DNA from: JAXDMU01 sp963762435
Lineage (GTDB): Bacteria; Pseudomonadota; Alphaproteobacteria; ATCC43930; CGMCC-115725
DNA: 64,000 bases
Assembly: GCA_963762435.1 (NCBI GenBank)
Contig: CAVXLN010000009.1
Coordinates: forward strand, 1-64,000
Reading direction: 5' to 3'
Made by a program: the position numbers and the translations under genes. The notes under the pieces are model-generated. The model saw only the letters and a program-made list of their open reading frames with translations, did not search any database and had not been told where the DNA came from. Shown here piece after piece: positions 17,785 to 25,977 of this stretch; position 1 is the stretch's first letter; each line of letters starts with the position of its first letter.

Positions 17785-18724
17785 GCAGGGTTCAGCGGGT
17801 CCGGCCGACGATCTGATCCGGCCGTTCCAGATCGACCCCTTCGCGCTCCGGGGCCGCTATGTCCGGCTCGGCCCGGCGCTTGACCGCATCATCGGTCAGC
17901 ACGGCTATCCGGATCCGGTGGCTGGGATTCTGGGCGAGGCGGTGGCACTGGCGGCGACACTCGCTGGCGCCCTGAAATATGAGGGTGTCTTCACGCTCCA
18001 GACCAAGGGCGACGGGCCGATCGGCCTGATGGTCGCCGACGTGACCTCGGACGGCGCCATCCGCGGCTATGCCCAATATGATGCCGAGGCCTTGGCCGAG
18101 CGCGGCGAGGCGGGCAACTCGGTGCAGCGCCTCATCGGGGCCGGATATCTCGCCTTCACGGTCGACCAGGGCCAGCATACCGAGCGCTATCAGGGCATCG
18201 TCGAGATCACCGGCGCCAATCTCGCCGAGTGCGTCCATCATTATTTCCGCCAGTCGGAGCAGATCGAGGTCGGCATCCGCGTCGCGTGCCAGAAGGATGA
18301 AGCGGGCCATTGGCGCGCCGGCGCCATCATGCTGCAGCGCCTGCCGCTCGAAGGCGGCCATGAGAGCCATCTGGCCTTCTCGGGCGACGGCGAGGGTGAG
18401 GCGCAGGATGATGGTTGGCGCCGGGCTCTCGTCCTGCTCGGCACCTCGACCGATGCCGAGCTCACCTCGGCCGAGCTCGATTCGGATGCGTTGCTGTTCC
18501 GTCTCTTCCACGAGGATGGCGTGCGCGTCTATCCGGCGCAATCGCTGGACGCGCGCTGCCGTTGCTCGCGCGAGCGGATCGAGCATGTGCTCGAAACCCT
18601 GCCGGAGGAGGATCTCCGCCACCTCCTTGTCGACGGCAAGGTGGGCGTCACCTGCGAGTTCTGCTCGACCCATTACGCGTTCACGCTCGACGAGATCGAA
18701 ACTCTTGCGGCTCGGGGGCGTTGA
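17777..18724 (+). CDS. hslO: Redox-regulated chaperone Hsp33
   Basis: A 315-residue holdase chaperone activated by oxidation of a C-terminal zinc site. The Cys pairs CRCS and CEFC near the end are the four zinc ligands. The N-terminal domain has the expected DDLIRPFQID opening and the GYAQYD and VDQGQHTERYQGIV segments. The start is assigned to TTG 17777, overlapping the end of argF by eight bases, because homology begins there; the frame stays open upstream inside argF. Placement behind argDF means it is probably translated from the same mRNA. Confidence 0.93.
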   Translation: MPEQGSAGPADDLIRPFQIDPFALRGRYVRLGPALDRIIGQHGYPDPVAGILGEAVALAATLAGALKYEGVFTLQTKGDGPIGLMVADVTSDGAIRGYAQYDAEALAERGEAGNSVQRLIGAGYLAFTVDQGQHTERYQGIVEITGANLAECVHHYFRQSEQIEVGIRVACQKDEAGHWRAGAIMLQRLPLEGGHESHLAFSGDGEGEAQDDGWRRALVLLGTSTDAELTSAELDSDALLFRLFHEDGVRVYPAQSLDARCRCSRERIEHVLETLPEEDLRHLLVDGKVGVTCEFCSTHYAFTLDEIETLAARGR

Positions 18725-18806
18725 AGAGGGGGCATCCCCCCTTGAACCAAAAGAGCGTCCCATGCCATTTTCCGGTTCGCCTTCGACGTTGGAAAAGCGC
18801 CGAATC

Positions 18807-19394
18807 ATGCTCCGCCGTTTCGCCGTTCCCCTGATCCTGCTCGGCCTTGCCGCCTGCGCCTCGCCGGAGCCGCCGCCGCCGCGCTTTCCGGATGTCCATT
18901 TTCTCAACAAGCCGCCGCTGGCGCTCGATGTCGGCTCGGTCAGTGTCGCCAGCAATTTCCAGCCGAGCTTCCGCGCGCCCGATGTCGAGCATGAATTCGC
19001 CGTGCCGCCGCAGCGGGCGCTCGAGAATCTGGGCCACGACCGGTTCCGTGCGATTTCGCCGCAATCGGATCACCGCGCGGTCTTCACCATCGACGATGCC
19101 AGCGTGCGCGAGGTCCAGCTGCCTTTGAGCGGCGGCGTCACGGGGGCGGTCACGCGCGAGCAGGCGCAGCGCTACGATGCCCATGCCGCGGTCAAGCTCG
19201 AGATCCTGGATCAGAACGGCTTCGTCGAGCGCACGGCCACGGCCACCGCCACCGTCACCCGCTCCGTGCCCGAAGGCATTACGCTCAATGACCGCGATCA
19301 GGTCTGGTACGATATGACCGTGGCCTTGGCACAGACGATCGACCGCGAGCTCGAGCAGCAGATCCGCAGCACCTTCTACCCCTATCTCCAGTGA
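18807..19394 (+). CDS. Putative outer-membrane lipoprotein (195 aa)
   Basis: A signal sequence with lipobox (LILLGLAAC) indicates lipidation at Cys ~18. The mature part is beta-rich and ends RELEQQIRSTFYPYLQ. The family resembles uncharacterised alphaproteobacterial lipoproteins found after hslO; I do not recognise a function. ATG 18807 is preferred because the signal peptide begins there and GGAAAAG precedes it; ATG 18762 would add 15 residues. Its stop overlaps the start region of the next lipoprotein gene, so the two are likely co-expressed and may form a complex. Confidence 0.7.
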   Translation: MLRRFAVPLILLGLAACASPEPPPPRFPDVHFLNKPPLALDVGSVSVASNFQPSFRAPDVEHEFAVPPQRALENLGHDRFRAISPQSDHRAVFTIDDASVREVQLPLSGGVTGAVTREQAQRYDAHAAVKLEILDQNGFVERTATATATVTRSVPEGITLNDRDQVWYDMTVALAQTIDRELEQQIRSTFYPYLQ

Positions 19395-19399
19395 GATCG

Positions 19400-19933
19400 A
19401 TGCGCCTTAGTCGGAATTGGGTTGCCCTGCTGCTCGCCGCGAGCTTGGCCGCGTGCGGTGCGCCGCCGGTTTCGGTCGCCGATTATCCGAGCTTCGGCGA
19501 GATCAAGGCCGTGTTCGTGAACGGGCGGGACGACCATGTCGTCACCGTCCGCGCGCTCGACCGGTTGCCGATCACCGAGGCCACGCTCATCTGGGGCGAC
19601 GGGTCCGACGAGGTTCCGGCGGAATCGATCGACAGCGTCGCCAACCCGACGATCGGCGCCTATGGCCAGAACGACCAGACTTTCACCCAACTCAATGGCC
19701 AGGCCGTCGCGATCGGCGGCGCGGCGCCGGCGCCGCCCACGCCGGGTGGCCACCAATCGACCACGACGCTGATCGGCCAGACCGCGTCGGTGGCGCTCAT
19801 CCGCCTGCCCGAGCTCGCGGTCTATCGCGAGCATTGGCAGGAAGCCAAGATCCGGGTCCAGCTCGGGACGGGCGACGAGGGCCGGACCGAAACCCTGCCC
19901 GCACCGCCGCCGCCCAAGCTCAACCCGACATAA
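19400..19933 (+). CDS. Putative lipoprotein (177 aa)
   Basis: The N-terminus has a signal peptide with lipobox ASLAAC. The mature protein is ~155 residues, with a Pro/Ala-rich linker (GGAAPAPPTPGG) and a Pro-rich end. No catalytic motif is visible and I do not recognise a family. ATG 19400 is preferred; a GTG at 19391 overlaps the preceding stop codon. Tight spacing behind another lipoprotein gene suggests a paired envelope function. The dehydrogenase gene follows 22 bases later. Confidence 0.65.
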   Translation: MRLSRNWVALLLAASLAACGAPPVSVADYPSFGEIKAVFVNGRDDHVVTVRALDRLPITEATLIWGDGSDEVPAESIDSVANPTIGAYGQNDQTFTQLNGQAVAIGGAAPAPPTPGGHQSTTTLIGQTASVALIRLPELAVYREHWQEAKIRVQLGTGDEGRTETLPAPPPPKLNPT

Positions 19934-19955
19934 CCTCACGCGCGGAACCCCCATC

Positions 19956-20828
19956 ATGGCCAGAAAGATCGCGGTCGTAGGCTTGGGTCTGATGGGGGCG
20001 TCGATCGCCGGCAAGCTGATCGATGCCGGCTTCGATCTCACTGTCTGGAACCGCTCCGAGGCCAAGGCCCAGCCGCTCATCGCCCGCGGTGCTAAATGGG
20101 CGGCGAGCCCGGCGGCCGCCGCGACCGAGGCCGAGATCGTCATAACCATGGTCACCGACGATTCGGCCGTGCGCGCCGTCGTCGCTGGTGCCGAAGGGGT
20201 GCTGGGCGGGCTCGGGACGGGCGGAATCATCATCGATATGAGCACGATCCTGCCGGCCACCAGTCGCGGCATGGCGGCTCAGGCGACCGAGCGCGGACTC
20301 CATTATCTCGATTGCCCGGTCTCGGGCAGCACCGATGTCGTGGCGCGGGGCGCGCTCGCCATCTTCGCCGGCGGCGATGCCCAAGCGCTCGATCGCTGCC
20401 GCGAGGTGCTGGCGCCGCTTGCGGGTTCCGTCACCCATATGGGCGGCTCGGGGGCGGGGACGGCGACCAAGCTCGTCGTCAACGGCGTCATGGGCATCGG
20501 CATCCAGGCGATCGCCGAAGGGTTGGCGCTCGGCACTGGCCTGGGCCTCGGCCGCGACGCGCTGATCGCCGCACTGGCCGGCACCAGCACCGTCTCGCCC
20601 TCGCAGAAGAAGCGGCTCGAAGCGGCCCGCCGCGGCGACTTCGCGCCGGGCTTCACACTCGCCAATCTCTTGAAGGATTTCGGCCTGATCCTGGCGGCAG
20701 CGGCCGAAGCGCAGGTCGCGATGCCGGCGCTCGCGACAACCGCCCATTTCGCCGGCTTGGCCTCGGCCGAAGAACGCGGGCTCGATTGTGCGATCACGAT
20801 TGAGACGATGGCGAAGCTGAGAAAGTAA
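19956..20828 (+). CDS. NAD(P)-dependent beta-hydroxyacid dehydrogenase (3-hydroxyisobutyrate dehydrogenase family)
   Basis: A 290-residue two-domain enzyme. The Rossmann motif VVGLGLMGASIAGKL starts at residue 7, DCPVSGSTDVVARGAL is the substrate-binding signature of the family, and GAGTATKLVVNGVMG contains the catalytic Lys. FTLANLLKDFGLI is the C-terminal family motif. Members oxidise 3-hydroxyisobutyrate, tartronate semialdehyde, 6-phosphogluconate-like or 4-hydroxybutyrate substrates; the sequence alone does not decide. It is the last gene of this rightward run and is followed at once by a palindromic repeat that may act as a transcript end. Confidence 0.9.
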   Translation: MARKIAVVGLGLMGASIAGKLIDAGFDLTVWNRSEAKAQPLIARGAKWAASPAAAATEAEIVITMVTDDSAVRAVVAGAEGVLGGLGTGGIIIDMSTILPATSRGMAAQATERGLHYLDCPVSGSTDVVARGALAIFAGGDAQALDRCREVLAPLAGSVTHMGGSGAGTATKLVVNGVMGIGIQAIAEGLALGTGLGLGRDALIAALAGTSTVSPSQKKRLEAARRGDFAPGFTLANLLKDFGLILAAAAEAQVAMPALATTAHFAGLASAEERGLDCAITIETMAKLRK

Positions 20829-20829
20829 C

Positions 20830-20956
20830 CCCTCGCCCGCTTGGCGGGAGAGGGAGGGACCCGCTTGCGGGAGGGTGAGGGTGTGGCCTCGGAATCTCGC
20901 GCTTACCCTCACCCACTCGCTGCGCTCGTCGCCCTCTCCCGCCAGGCGGGCGAGGG
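20830..20956. repeat. Palindromic intergenic repeat, copy 1 (~127 bp)
   Basis: The outer 25-base arms are inverted with one mismatch, and inner arms GGGTGAGGGT / ACCCTCACCC are also inverted. A second copy lies at 35035-35167. It begins two bases after the dehydrogenase stop codon. The element has no coding capacity; it looks like a non-autonomous repeat that would form a large RNA hairpin and may terminate or stabilise flanking transcripts. Confidence 0.8.
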
Positions 20957-20966
20957 CTATTTGGGG

Positions 20967-21756
20967 CTACTTCTCCTTCACCTCACACTCATCGACCGTC
21001 GGGCAGAGATGGTCGAAACTCACCACCAGCGGCATCCAGGCGACCGAGACGCGCAGATAGATCGGCAGCAGCCGGTCGTCGTCGGTCAGCCTCAGCTCGA
21101 CTTTGCGGGGTGCATCGTCGGGGTCGCCGTCGTCGCTCGAACTCGCCCTTGAATCCCGCGATCGGATGCAGCCAGAGCTCGAGCCGGAGGAAAGTCTCGC
21201 CGGGCTCGTCCTTGGGCAGGATGTGCCACATCACGTCGAAGCGCCGCGCGCCGTCATAGATCGGCATGCGGTAATCGATTCCGGGCTGGCGCGGCTGAGT
21301 GCTCAACCCGTGGCGCAGGACGGTGATCGCGGTCAGGGGGTCGATGACGTCGCGACGGTACTGCTCGTCGAGCGGCGCCTTGCGGCTGGTATCCTCGGGC
21401 CCGCGCTCGGTGATGACGGCGCCGTCGCGCGGCACCATGCGCATGCTGATATGGCTGTCGGTGCGCTTGCGGAGCGAATAGAGCGCGTCATACCGGCTCG
21501 GCGCCGGCCCGGCATTGGCGAGCTTGCCCTCGCTCACGGCCTTGCCGGCGAAATGGGTGAACCAGCGCGGCATGCCCTTGGTCGCGATATGGATCTGGTC
21601 GCGATATGCCGCCCCGTCATCGTCGAGCTGCAGCTCGATATCGGCCGCGGGCAAGGCGGCCCAGGAGGCGTGATAGGCGGCGGCGATCTCGGCCCCATGT
21701 GCCGGCATCGCGGTGATGAGCGCCATCAGGAGGATCGGAAAAGGGCGAAAGGACAT
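20967..21756 (-). CDS. DUF3108-domain exported protein with a one-base frameshift
   Basis: A signal peptide (FPILLMALITAMPAHG) precedes a DUF3108-like domain expected in the periplasm (AAYHASWAALPAADIELQ; GLSTQPRQPGIDYRMP; VMWHILPKDEPGE). The open frame past about 21145 becomes an Arg-rich run, whereas the next frame reads ARKVELRLT-like family sequence ending VDECEVKEK and stopping at 20967. One extra base near 21135-21145, in a repetitive GACGAC context, explains this. The restored protein is ~262 residues. It is either a sequencing error or a recent mutation. DUF3108 proteins are of unknown function. It is convergent with the dehydrogenase gene across the repeat. Confidence 0.8.
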
Positions 21757-21850
21757 GACCCCTCGAAACCATGTATGCGACAGCGGCGGACCGATCGGCC
21801 CGCCGCTATTCTACACATGAATCGGCATTCGCGTTCCCGCCCAGATGTCG

Positions 21851-22921
21851 CTACTTGCCGGCCTCGCGGTCGAGCAGCGCCTGCTTGCGCTCCACACCCC
21901 AGCGATACCCGGACAGGCTGCCGTCCCGAGCGATGACCCGGTGGCACGGCACCGCCATCGCCACGGGATTGGCGGCACAGGCAGCGGCGACCGCGCGAGC
22001 CGCCTTAGGCTCGCCGATCCGGCCGGCGATCTCGCTATAGCTCGCCGTGGCGCCCGTCGGGATCTCCTGCAACGCCTTCCAGACGCGGCGCTGGAACGAG
22101 GTGCCCTGGATGTCGAGCGGCAGATCGAGCCCGCGCGCGGGCCGGTCGATGAAGGCGGCGACAGTCGCGAGCTTTTCCTTGAGCCCGGCATCGTCCCGCA
22201 TCGTCTCGGCATGGGGGAAGCGAGCCTCGACCCGGGCTTCCAAGGCCGCCTCGTCCCGCCCGAACTCGATCATGCAGATGCCGGCCTCGGTCGCCGCCAC
22301 CACGATCCGGCCGAGCGGAGTCGCTTCGGTGCTCCAGCGGATCGTCTCGCCGCGCGCACCCGCCCGGAACGTGGCGGGCCGCATGCCGAGCGTCGCATCG
22401 GCCGCCTCATAGAGCCGGCTCGACGAGCCGTATCCCGCCCCATAGATCGCCTCGGTCACGGTCGCGCCGGATTCGAGCTCCGCCTGCAGCTTGCCGGTCC
22501 GCTTGGCGGCGGCGTAGTCGCGCGGCGTGACACCCACGATGGCTTTGAACAGGCGGTGGAAATGATAGGGGCTGAGCCCGACCGCATCGGCCAGCGCGTT
22601 CAAGGTCGGCGGCGTCTCGGCCGCATCGATGAGCGCGCAGGCCTGGCGGATCTGGGCCAGCTGCGCCTCGCCGACCGAGCGGCCGGTCGGGCGGCAGCGC
22701 TTGCAGGGGCGCCAGCCCGCCTTCTGGGCCGCCTCGGTCGTGTCGTAGAAGGCGACATTCTCGCGCCGCGGCTGGCGCGAGCCACAGGTCGGCCGGCAGA
22801 ACACGCCCGTCGTCATCACCGCGTAGAAGAATTGCCCTTCGGCCGCGGCATCGCGCGTCTGGACCGCCTGCCAACGGGACTCGTCGGTGCGGTAGGTGTC
22901 GTCCATCGTCATTCCGTCCAT
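21851..22921 (-). CDS. ada: Bifunctional DNA alkyltransferase / transcriptional activator Ada
   Basis: A 356-residue protein with all three Ada modules. The N-terminal zinc domain carries the methylphosphotriester-acceptor Cys in TTGVFCRPTCGSRQP and the later CKRCRPTG. An AraC-type helix-turn-helix follows (LNALADAVGLSPYHFHRLFK). The C-terminal O6-methylguanine methyltransferase has the active-site MAVPCHRVIARDGSLSGYRW. Ada repairs methylated DNA by suicidal transfer and, once methylated, activates its own regulon. The start is ATG 22921 with GGAG seven bases upstream. It is a single gene downstream of argE on the same strand, with an 85-base gap that could contain its own promoter. Confidence 0.95.
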   Translation of the reverse strand: MDGMTMDDTYRTDESRWQAVQTRDAAAEGQFFYAVMTTGVFCRPTCGSRQPRRENVAFYDTTEAAQKAGWRPCKRCRPTGRSVGEAQLAQIRQACALIDAAETPPTLNALADAVGLSPYHFHRLFKAIVGVTPRDYAAAKRTGKLQAELESGATVTEAIYGAGYGSSSRLYEAADATLGMRPATFRAGARGETIRWSTEATPLGRIVVAATEAGICMIEFGRDEAALEARVEARFPHAETMRDDAGLKEKLATVAAFIDRPARGLDLPLDIQGTSFQRRVWKALQEIPTGATASYSEIAGRIGEPKAARAVAAACAANPVAMAVPCHRVIARDGSLSGYRWGVERKQALLDREAGK

Positions 22922-23006
22922 GATCCGTCTCCAGCATTGGCTGATGACGAGAAGATGGCCTGAGTCCGCCTAGCGCTCTATCTGGCCCTTGCGGTCAAAT
23001 CCGAGA

Positions 23007-24164
23007 TTATCCTTGCCCGGCGATCCAGGCGCCGAACCGGTCCATGAATTGGCCGCCCAGCGCCCATTGCTCGAGCGACATCCATTCATCGGGCTTGTGC
23101 GCCTGGTCGATCGAGCCCGGGCCGCACACGATCGCGGAAAGGCCGGCTTCCTGGAAGAGTCCGGCCTCGGTGCCGAAAGAGACGACGCCGGTTCCGTTGG
23201 CGCCGGTAAGATTCCGCACCAGCGCTTCGGCCGGCCCGTCGCGCTCCGGCGCCAGCGGCGGCACGCCTATGGCATGCTCGGTCACGACAGAGGCGCCATC
23301 ATAGACCCGGCGCATCTTCGGCAGCACCTCGCTCTCGATGAAGCCCTCGATTTCGGTCGTGATCGCCTTCGCATCGGTGCCCGGCACCGCCCGGAATTCC
23401 CAGGTGAAGACGCATTCGCGCGCGATGATGTTCTGCGCCGTGCCGCCGCGGATCGTGCCGACATTGAAGGTCGTGTAGGGCGGATCGAACGGCGAGGTCG
23501 GATCGGCCGTCTCGCGGAAGCGCGTCGCGATCCGATCGATCTTGCCGATGATCTCGGCCGCGGCCGAAATCGCGCTGACGCCGCGATGGGTATTGGCCGA
23601 ATGACCGTCGAGCCCGGTGACGCGCGTGGTGAAGCGCCTTCCGCCCTTATGCGCATTGACCGGCATGAGCAGCGTCGGCTCGCCGATGATGGCGAGCTGC
23701 GGCCGGGCTTCGCCTTCGGGCAGATGATGGATCAGGTGGCGCACGCCGAGGCAGCCGACCTCCTCGTCGAAGGAGAAGGCGAAATGCACCGGCATCCGCC
23801 TTGCCTGCGCCTTGAAGCTCTCGAGCCGGGAGAGGGCGAGGGCAATGAAGCCCTTCATGTCGCTGGCACCGCGCGCATAAAGCTTGTCGCCGCGCTCGGT
23901 CAGCGTGAAGGGGTCGCTCGTCCAATCCTGGCCGTCGACCGGCACCACGTCGGTATGGCCCGACAGCACCACGCCGCCCGGCTTTTCCGGCCCGATCGTG
24001 GCGTAGAGATTGGCCTTGGTCCGCGCCTCGTCATAGGTCAATCCGACCGCAATGCCGTGGCCGTCGAGGAAATCGGCGATCCATTCGATGAGCGAAAGGT
24101 TCGACTTGACCGAGGTCGTGTCGAAACCGATCAATCGTTCGAGGATCTGGCGGTCGGTCAGCAT
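23007..24164 (-). CDS. argE: Acetylornithine deacetylase
   Basis: A 385-residue M20-family di-zinc hydrolase releasing ornithine from N-acetylornithine. LSGHTDVVPVDGQDW holds the first metal-binding His/Asp, GASDMKGFIAL the bridging Asp, FDEEVGCLG the catalytic Glu, and the dimerisation-domain segment VTGLDGHSANTHRGVSA is typical of ArgE. The start is ATG 24164. It follows folE by 18 bases and apaG lies further upstream, so the three leftward genes are probably one transcript. Together with argD and argF it supplies much of ornithine/arginine synthesis from this window. Confidence 0.93.
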   Translation of the reverse strand: MLTDRQILERLIGFDTTSVKSNLSLIEWIADFLDGHGIAVGLTYDEARTKANLYATIGPEKPGGVVLSGHTDVVPVDGQDWTSDPFTLTERGDKLYARGASDMKGFIALALSRLESFKAQARRMPVHFAFSFDEEVGCLGVRHLIHHLPEGEARPQLAIIGEPTLLMPVNAHKGGRRFTTRVTGLDGHSANTHRGVSAISAAAEIIGKIDRIATRFRETADPTSPFDPPYTTFNVGTIRGGTAQNIIARECVFTWEFRAVPGTDAKAITTEIEGFIESEVLPKMRRVYDGASVVTEHAIGVPPLAPERDGPAEALVRNLTGANGTGVVSFGTEAGLFQEAGLSAIVCGPGSIDQAHKPDEWMSLEQWALGGQFMDRFGAWIAGQG

Positions 24165-24182
24165 CAGGAACGGGCTCCGCGG

Positions 24183-24818
24183 TCAGATATTGGCCGGCGT
24201 GCCGGCACCGGGCAGGTTGAGCATGGCCAGGAACTCCTTGCGCGTATCCGAATTCTCACGAAAGGCGCCCAGCATGCGGCTTGTTAGCATCGACACGCCC
24301 GGCTTGTGCACCCCGCGCGTCGTCATGCATTGATGCGCCGCATCGATGACGACGGCGACGCCCTTGGGCTGCAGCACCTCTTCGAGCGTATTGGCGATCT
24401 GCGCCGTCATCTTCTCCTGGATGGTCAGGCGCTTGGCAAAGACCTCGACCAGCCGCGCCAGCTTCGAGATGCCGACGACACGGTTGGACGGGAGGTACGC
24501 GATGTGCGCGCGGCCGATGATCGGCACCAGATGATGCTCGCAATGGCTTTCGAACCGGATGTCCTTCAGCAGCACCATCTCGTCATAGCCGTCGGTCTCC
24601 TCGAAGGTGCGCTGCAGCAGTGCTACCGGATCCTCGCCATAGCCCGAGAAGAACTCTTCGTAGGAGCGCACGACGCGGTCGGGCGTACCCTTCAGCCCCT
24701 CGCGCTCGGGATCGTCGCCGGCCCAGCGCAACAGCGTGCGGACGGCCGCTTCGGCCTCCTCGCGGCTTGGCCGGCCCGCGAGGGCAGGAGAGGGGACTGG
24801 ATGAATCGTATCGGGCAT
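24183..24818 (-). CDS. folE: GTP cyclohydrolase I
   Basis: A 211-residue FolE-I enzyme that makes dihydroneopterin triphosphate for folate synthesis. The motif FESHCEHHLVPIIGRAHIAY contains the zinc Cys and catalytic His residues, and HQCMTTRGVHKPG supplies the third zinc ligand. LTIQEKMTAQIANTLEEVL and the N-terminal RTLLRWAGDDPEREGLKGTP are standard. The length is normal. It lies between apaG and argE on the same strand with short gaps, implying co-transcription without an obvious pathway link. Confidence 0.96.
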   Translation of the reverse strand: MPDTIHPVPSPALAGRPSREEAEAAVRTLLRWAGDDPEREGLKGTPDRVVRSYEEFFSGYGEDPVALLQRTFEETDGYDEMVLLKDIRFESHCEHHLVPIIGRAHIAYLPSNRVVGISKLARLVEVFAKRLTIQEKMTAQIANTLEEVLQPKGVAVVIDAAHQCMTTRGVHKPGVSMLTSRMLGAFRENSDTRKEFLAMLNLPGAGTPANI

Positions 24819-24841
24819 GATGGCTCCTGAGCCGCTTCTTG

Positions 24842-25234
24842 TTAGTGCCGTTGGGCGTTCTGATGCGGCGAGTTGAGCGAGAAGGCGGGGATCGCGACCT
24901 CGAACTGCTCGCTCTCGGCGGTTTCCATGCGGTAGATGCCGGTCATGATGCCGGAGGGTGTCGACAGCGGCGCCCCGCTTTCATAATCGAAGCTCTCGCC
25001 GGGCTTCAGCACCGGCTGCTCGCCGACCACGCCGACGCCGCCGGTCTCGCGCTTGCGGCCGAGCGCATCGATGATCTGCCACAGCCGCGAGCGCAGCTGC
25101 ACCGTCTCGCTGCCCAGATTCTCGATGCGAATCTCATAGGACCAGACGAACCGGTTCTGCTCGGGCGAGGATTGGTCCGGGAGGTAGGAGGGCCGCACCG
25201 TGATGCGGATTGAACGCGTGGTCTGGGTGTACAT
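24842..25234 (-). CDS. apaG: ApaG/Co2+ and Mg2+ homeostasis domain protein
   Basis: A 130-residue single-domain protein matching ApaG: YTQTTRSIRITVRPSYLPDQ at the start, FVWSYEIRIENLGSETVQLR in the centre, then HW-equivalent RLWQIIDALG and GVVGEQPVLKPGESFDYESG, with PSGIMTGIYRM. The fold is an Ig-like beta-sandwich; the function is unsettled, with links to cobalt/magnesium resistance and to F-box relatives. The start is ATG 25234, where family homology begins; upstream codons to 25306 lack support. It is the first gene of the leftward apaG-folE-argE group and is divergent from the tRNA gene. Confidence 0.92.
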   Translation of the reverse strand: MYTQTTRSIRITVRPSYLPDQSSPEQNRFVWSYEIRIENLGSETVQLRSRLWQIIDALGRKRETGGVGVVGEQPVLKPGESFDYESGAPLSTPSGIMTGIYRMETAESEQFEVAIPAFSLNSPHQNAQRH

Positions 25235-25389
25235 GAGATCGCTTTTGGTGGCGCCGATGCCCGAGCCTATCACCCCAAGCTTGGGTGTCGGGCAGGCCAG
25301 ATTCAAGGGTCCGGCCGGCGAGGGGCAGCCAGCATAGCGGAAGCCCCCTTGATTTGGCGAGACGGGATCTTGGGGTGCTCCTTGCCATC

Positions 25390-25418
25390 TTGTCAGGGCA
25401 GGGCCGCCTCCCTATAGT
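25390..25418 (+). promoter_or_regulatory. Sigma-70-type promoter of tRNA-Gly
   Basis: TTGTCA at 25390-25395 and TATAGT at 25413-25418 are separated by exactly 17 bases. The tRNA begins 18 bases after the -10. One mismatch per hexamer from consensus makes this the clearest promoter in the window. Confidence 0.75.
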
Positions 25419-25435
25419 CCGCTACCGCCGCGATC

Positions 25436-25509
25436 GCGGGTGTAGCTCAATGGTAGAGCAGAAGCTTCCCAAGCTTACGACGAGGGTTCGATTCCCTTCA
25501 CCCGCTCCA
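25436..25509 (+). tRNA. tRNA-Gly (anticodon CCC)
   Basis: A 74-base cloverleaf: acceptor GCGGGTG pairs with CACCCGC, the D-arm is GCTC/GAGC, the anticodon loop TTCCCAA carries CCC at 25468-25470, the T-arm is GAGGG/CCCTT around TTCGATT, and CCA is encoded at 25507-25509. It decodes GGG. The gene lies between apaG (opposite strand) and a cassette of unusual genes. Glycine tRNA genes are common integration sites, but I see no repeated 3' end downstream. Confidence 0.96.
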
Positions 25510-25548
25510 GCGTAGGATGACCATCCGATCGCGACGAGGAACGCAGCC

Positions 25549-25956
25549 ATGTCGATTGCGCCGGATCATGCGAACAAGGCGACTTGGCTGCTGCGTGTAT
25601 TGTCGGTGCAGGTGGCTGGCGCCGATGCCGCGAAGGCGGGCGGTACCGAAGATATTCCTGGATTGAGCGCCTGGCAGACGGCGCGCGCGGCCGCGGTGCA
25701 ATCGCTTCAGCAGCTCGAAGCCGCCTTTGCCGCCATGAAGGAGCCGGAGGCGCCGAAGGCGATCATCCTGGTCCGCGGCATCCGGGCGCAGCTGGCCCAG
25801 CGACCGGCGACCAAGCAGAAGGTCCAGGAACTGCAGAAATTCATCGGCGAAGATCAGACGGTCACCGACGCCGAGATCCCGAACGGCTTCGGCTTCATCG
25901 TTTCGCTGCGCGTGCCCTTGCTGGCGGCTCTAGCGCAACTGCGACCGCCTGCCTGA
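25549..25956 (+). CDS. Hypothetical protein, first gene of tRNA-adjacent cassette
   Basis: A 135-residue, Ala-rich, mainly helical protein with no signal peptide or membrane segment. A potential coiled-coil stretch occurs at ~45-65 (AAAVQSLQQLEAAFAAM) and near 85-95 (ATKQKVQELQKFIG). I do not recognise a family. It begins 40 bases after the tRNA-Gly and is followed 22 bases later by the large MBG-like protein on the same strand, so the two probably share a transcript. A chaperone, adaptor or secretion helper for the large protein would suit its size and position, but that is inference only. Confidence 0.65.
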   Translation: MSIAPDHANKATWLLRVLSVQVAGADAAKAGGTEDIPGLSAWQTARAAAVQSLQQLEAAFAAMKEPEAPKAIILVRGIRAQLAQRPATKQKVQELQKFIGEDQTVTDAEIPNGFGFIVSLRVPLLAALAQLRPPA

Positions 25957-25977
25957 GCCGTCCGGAGCCTGTAAGCA

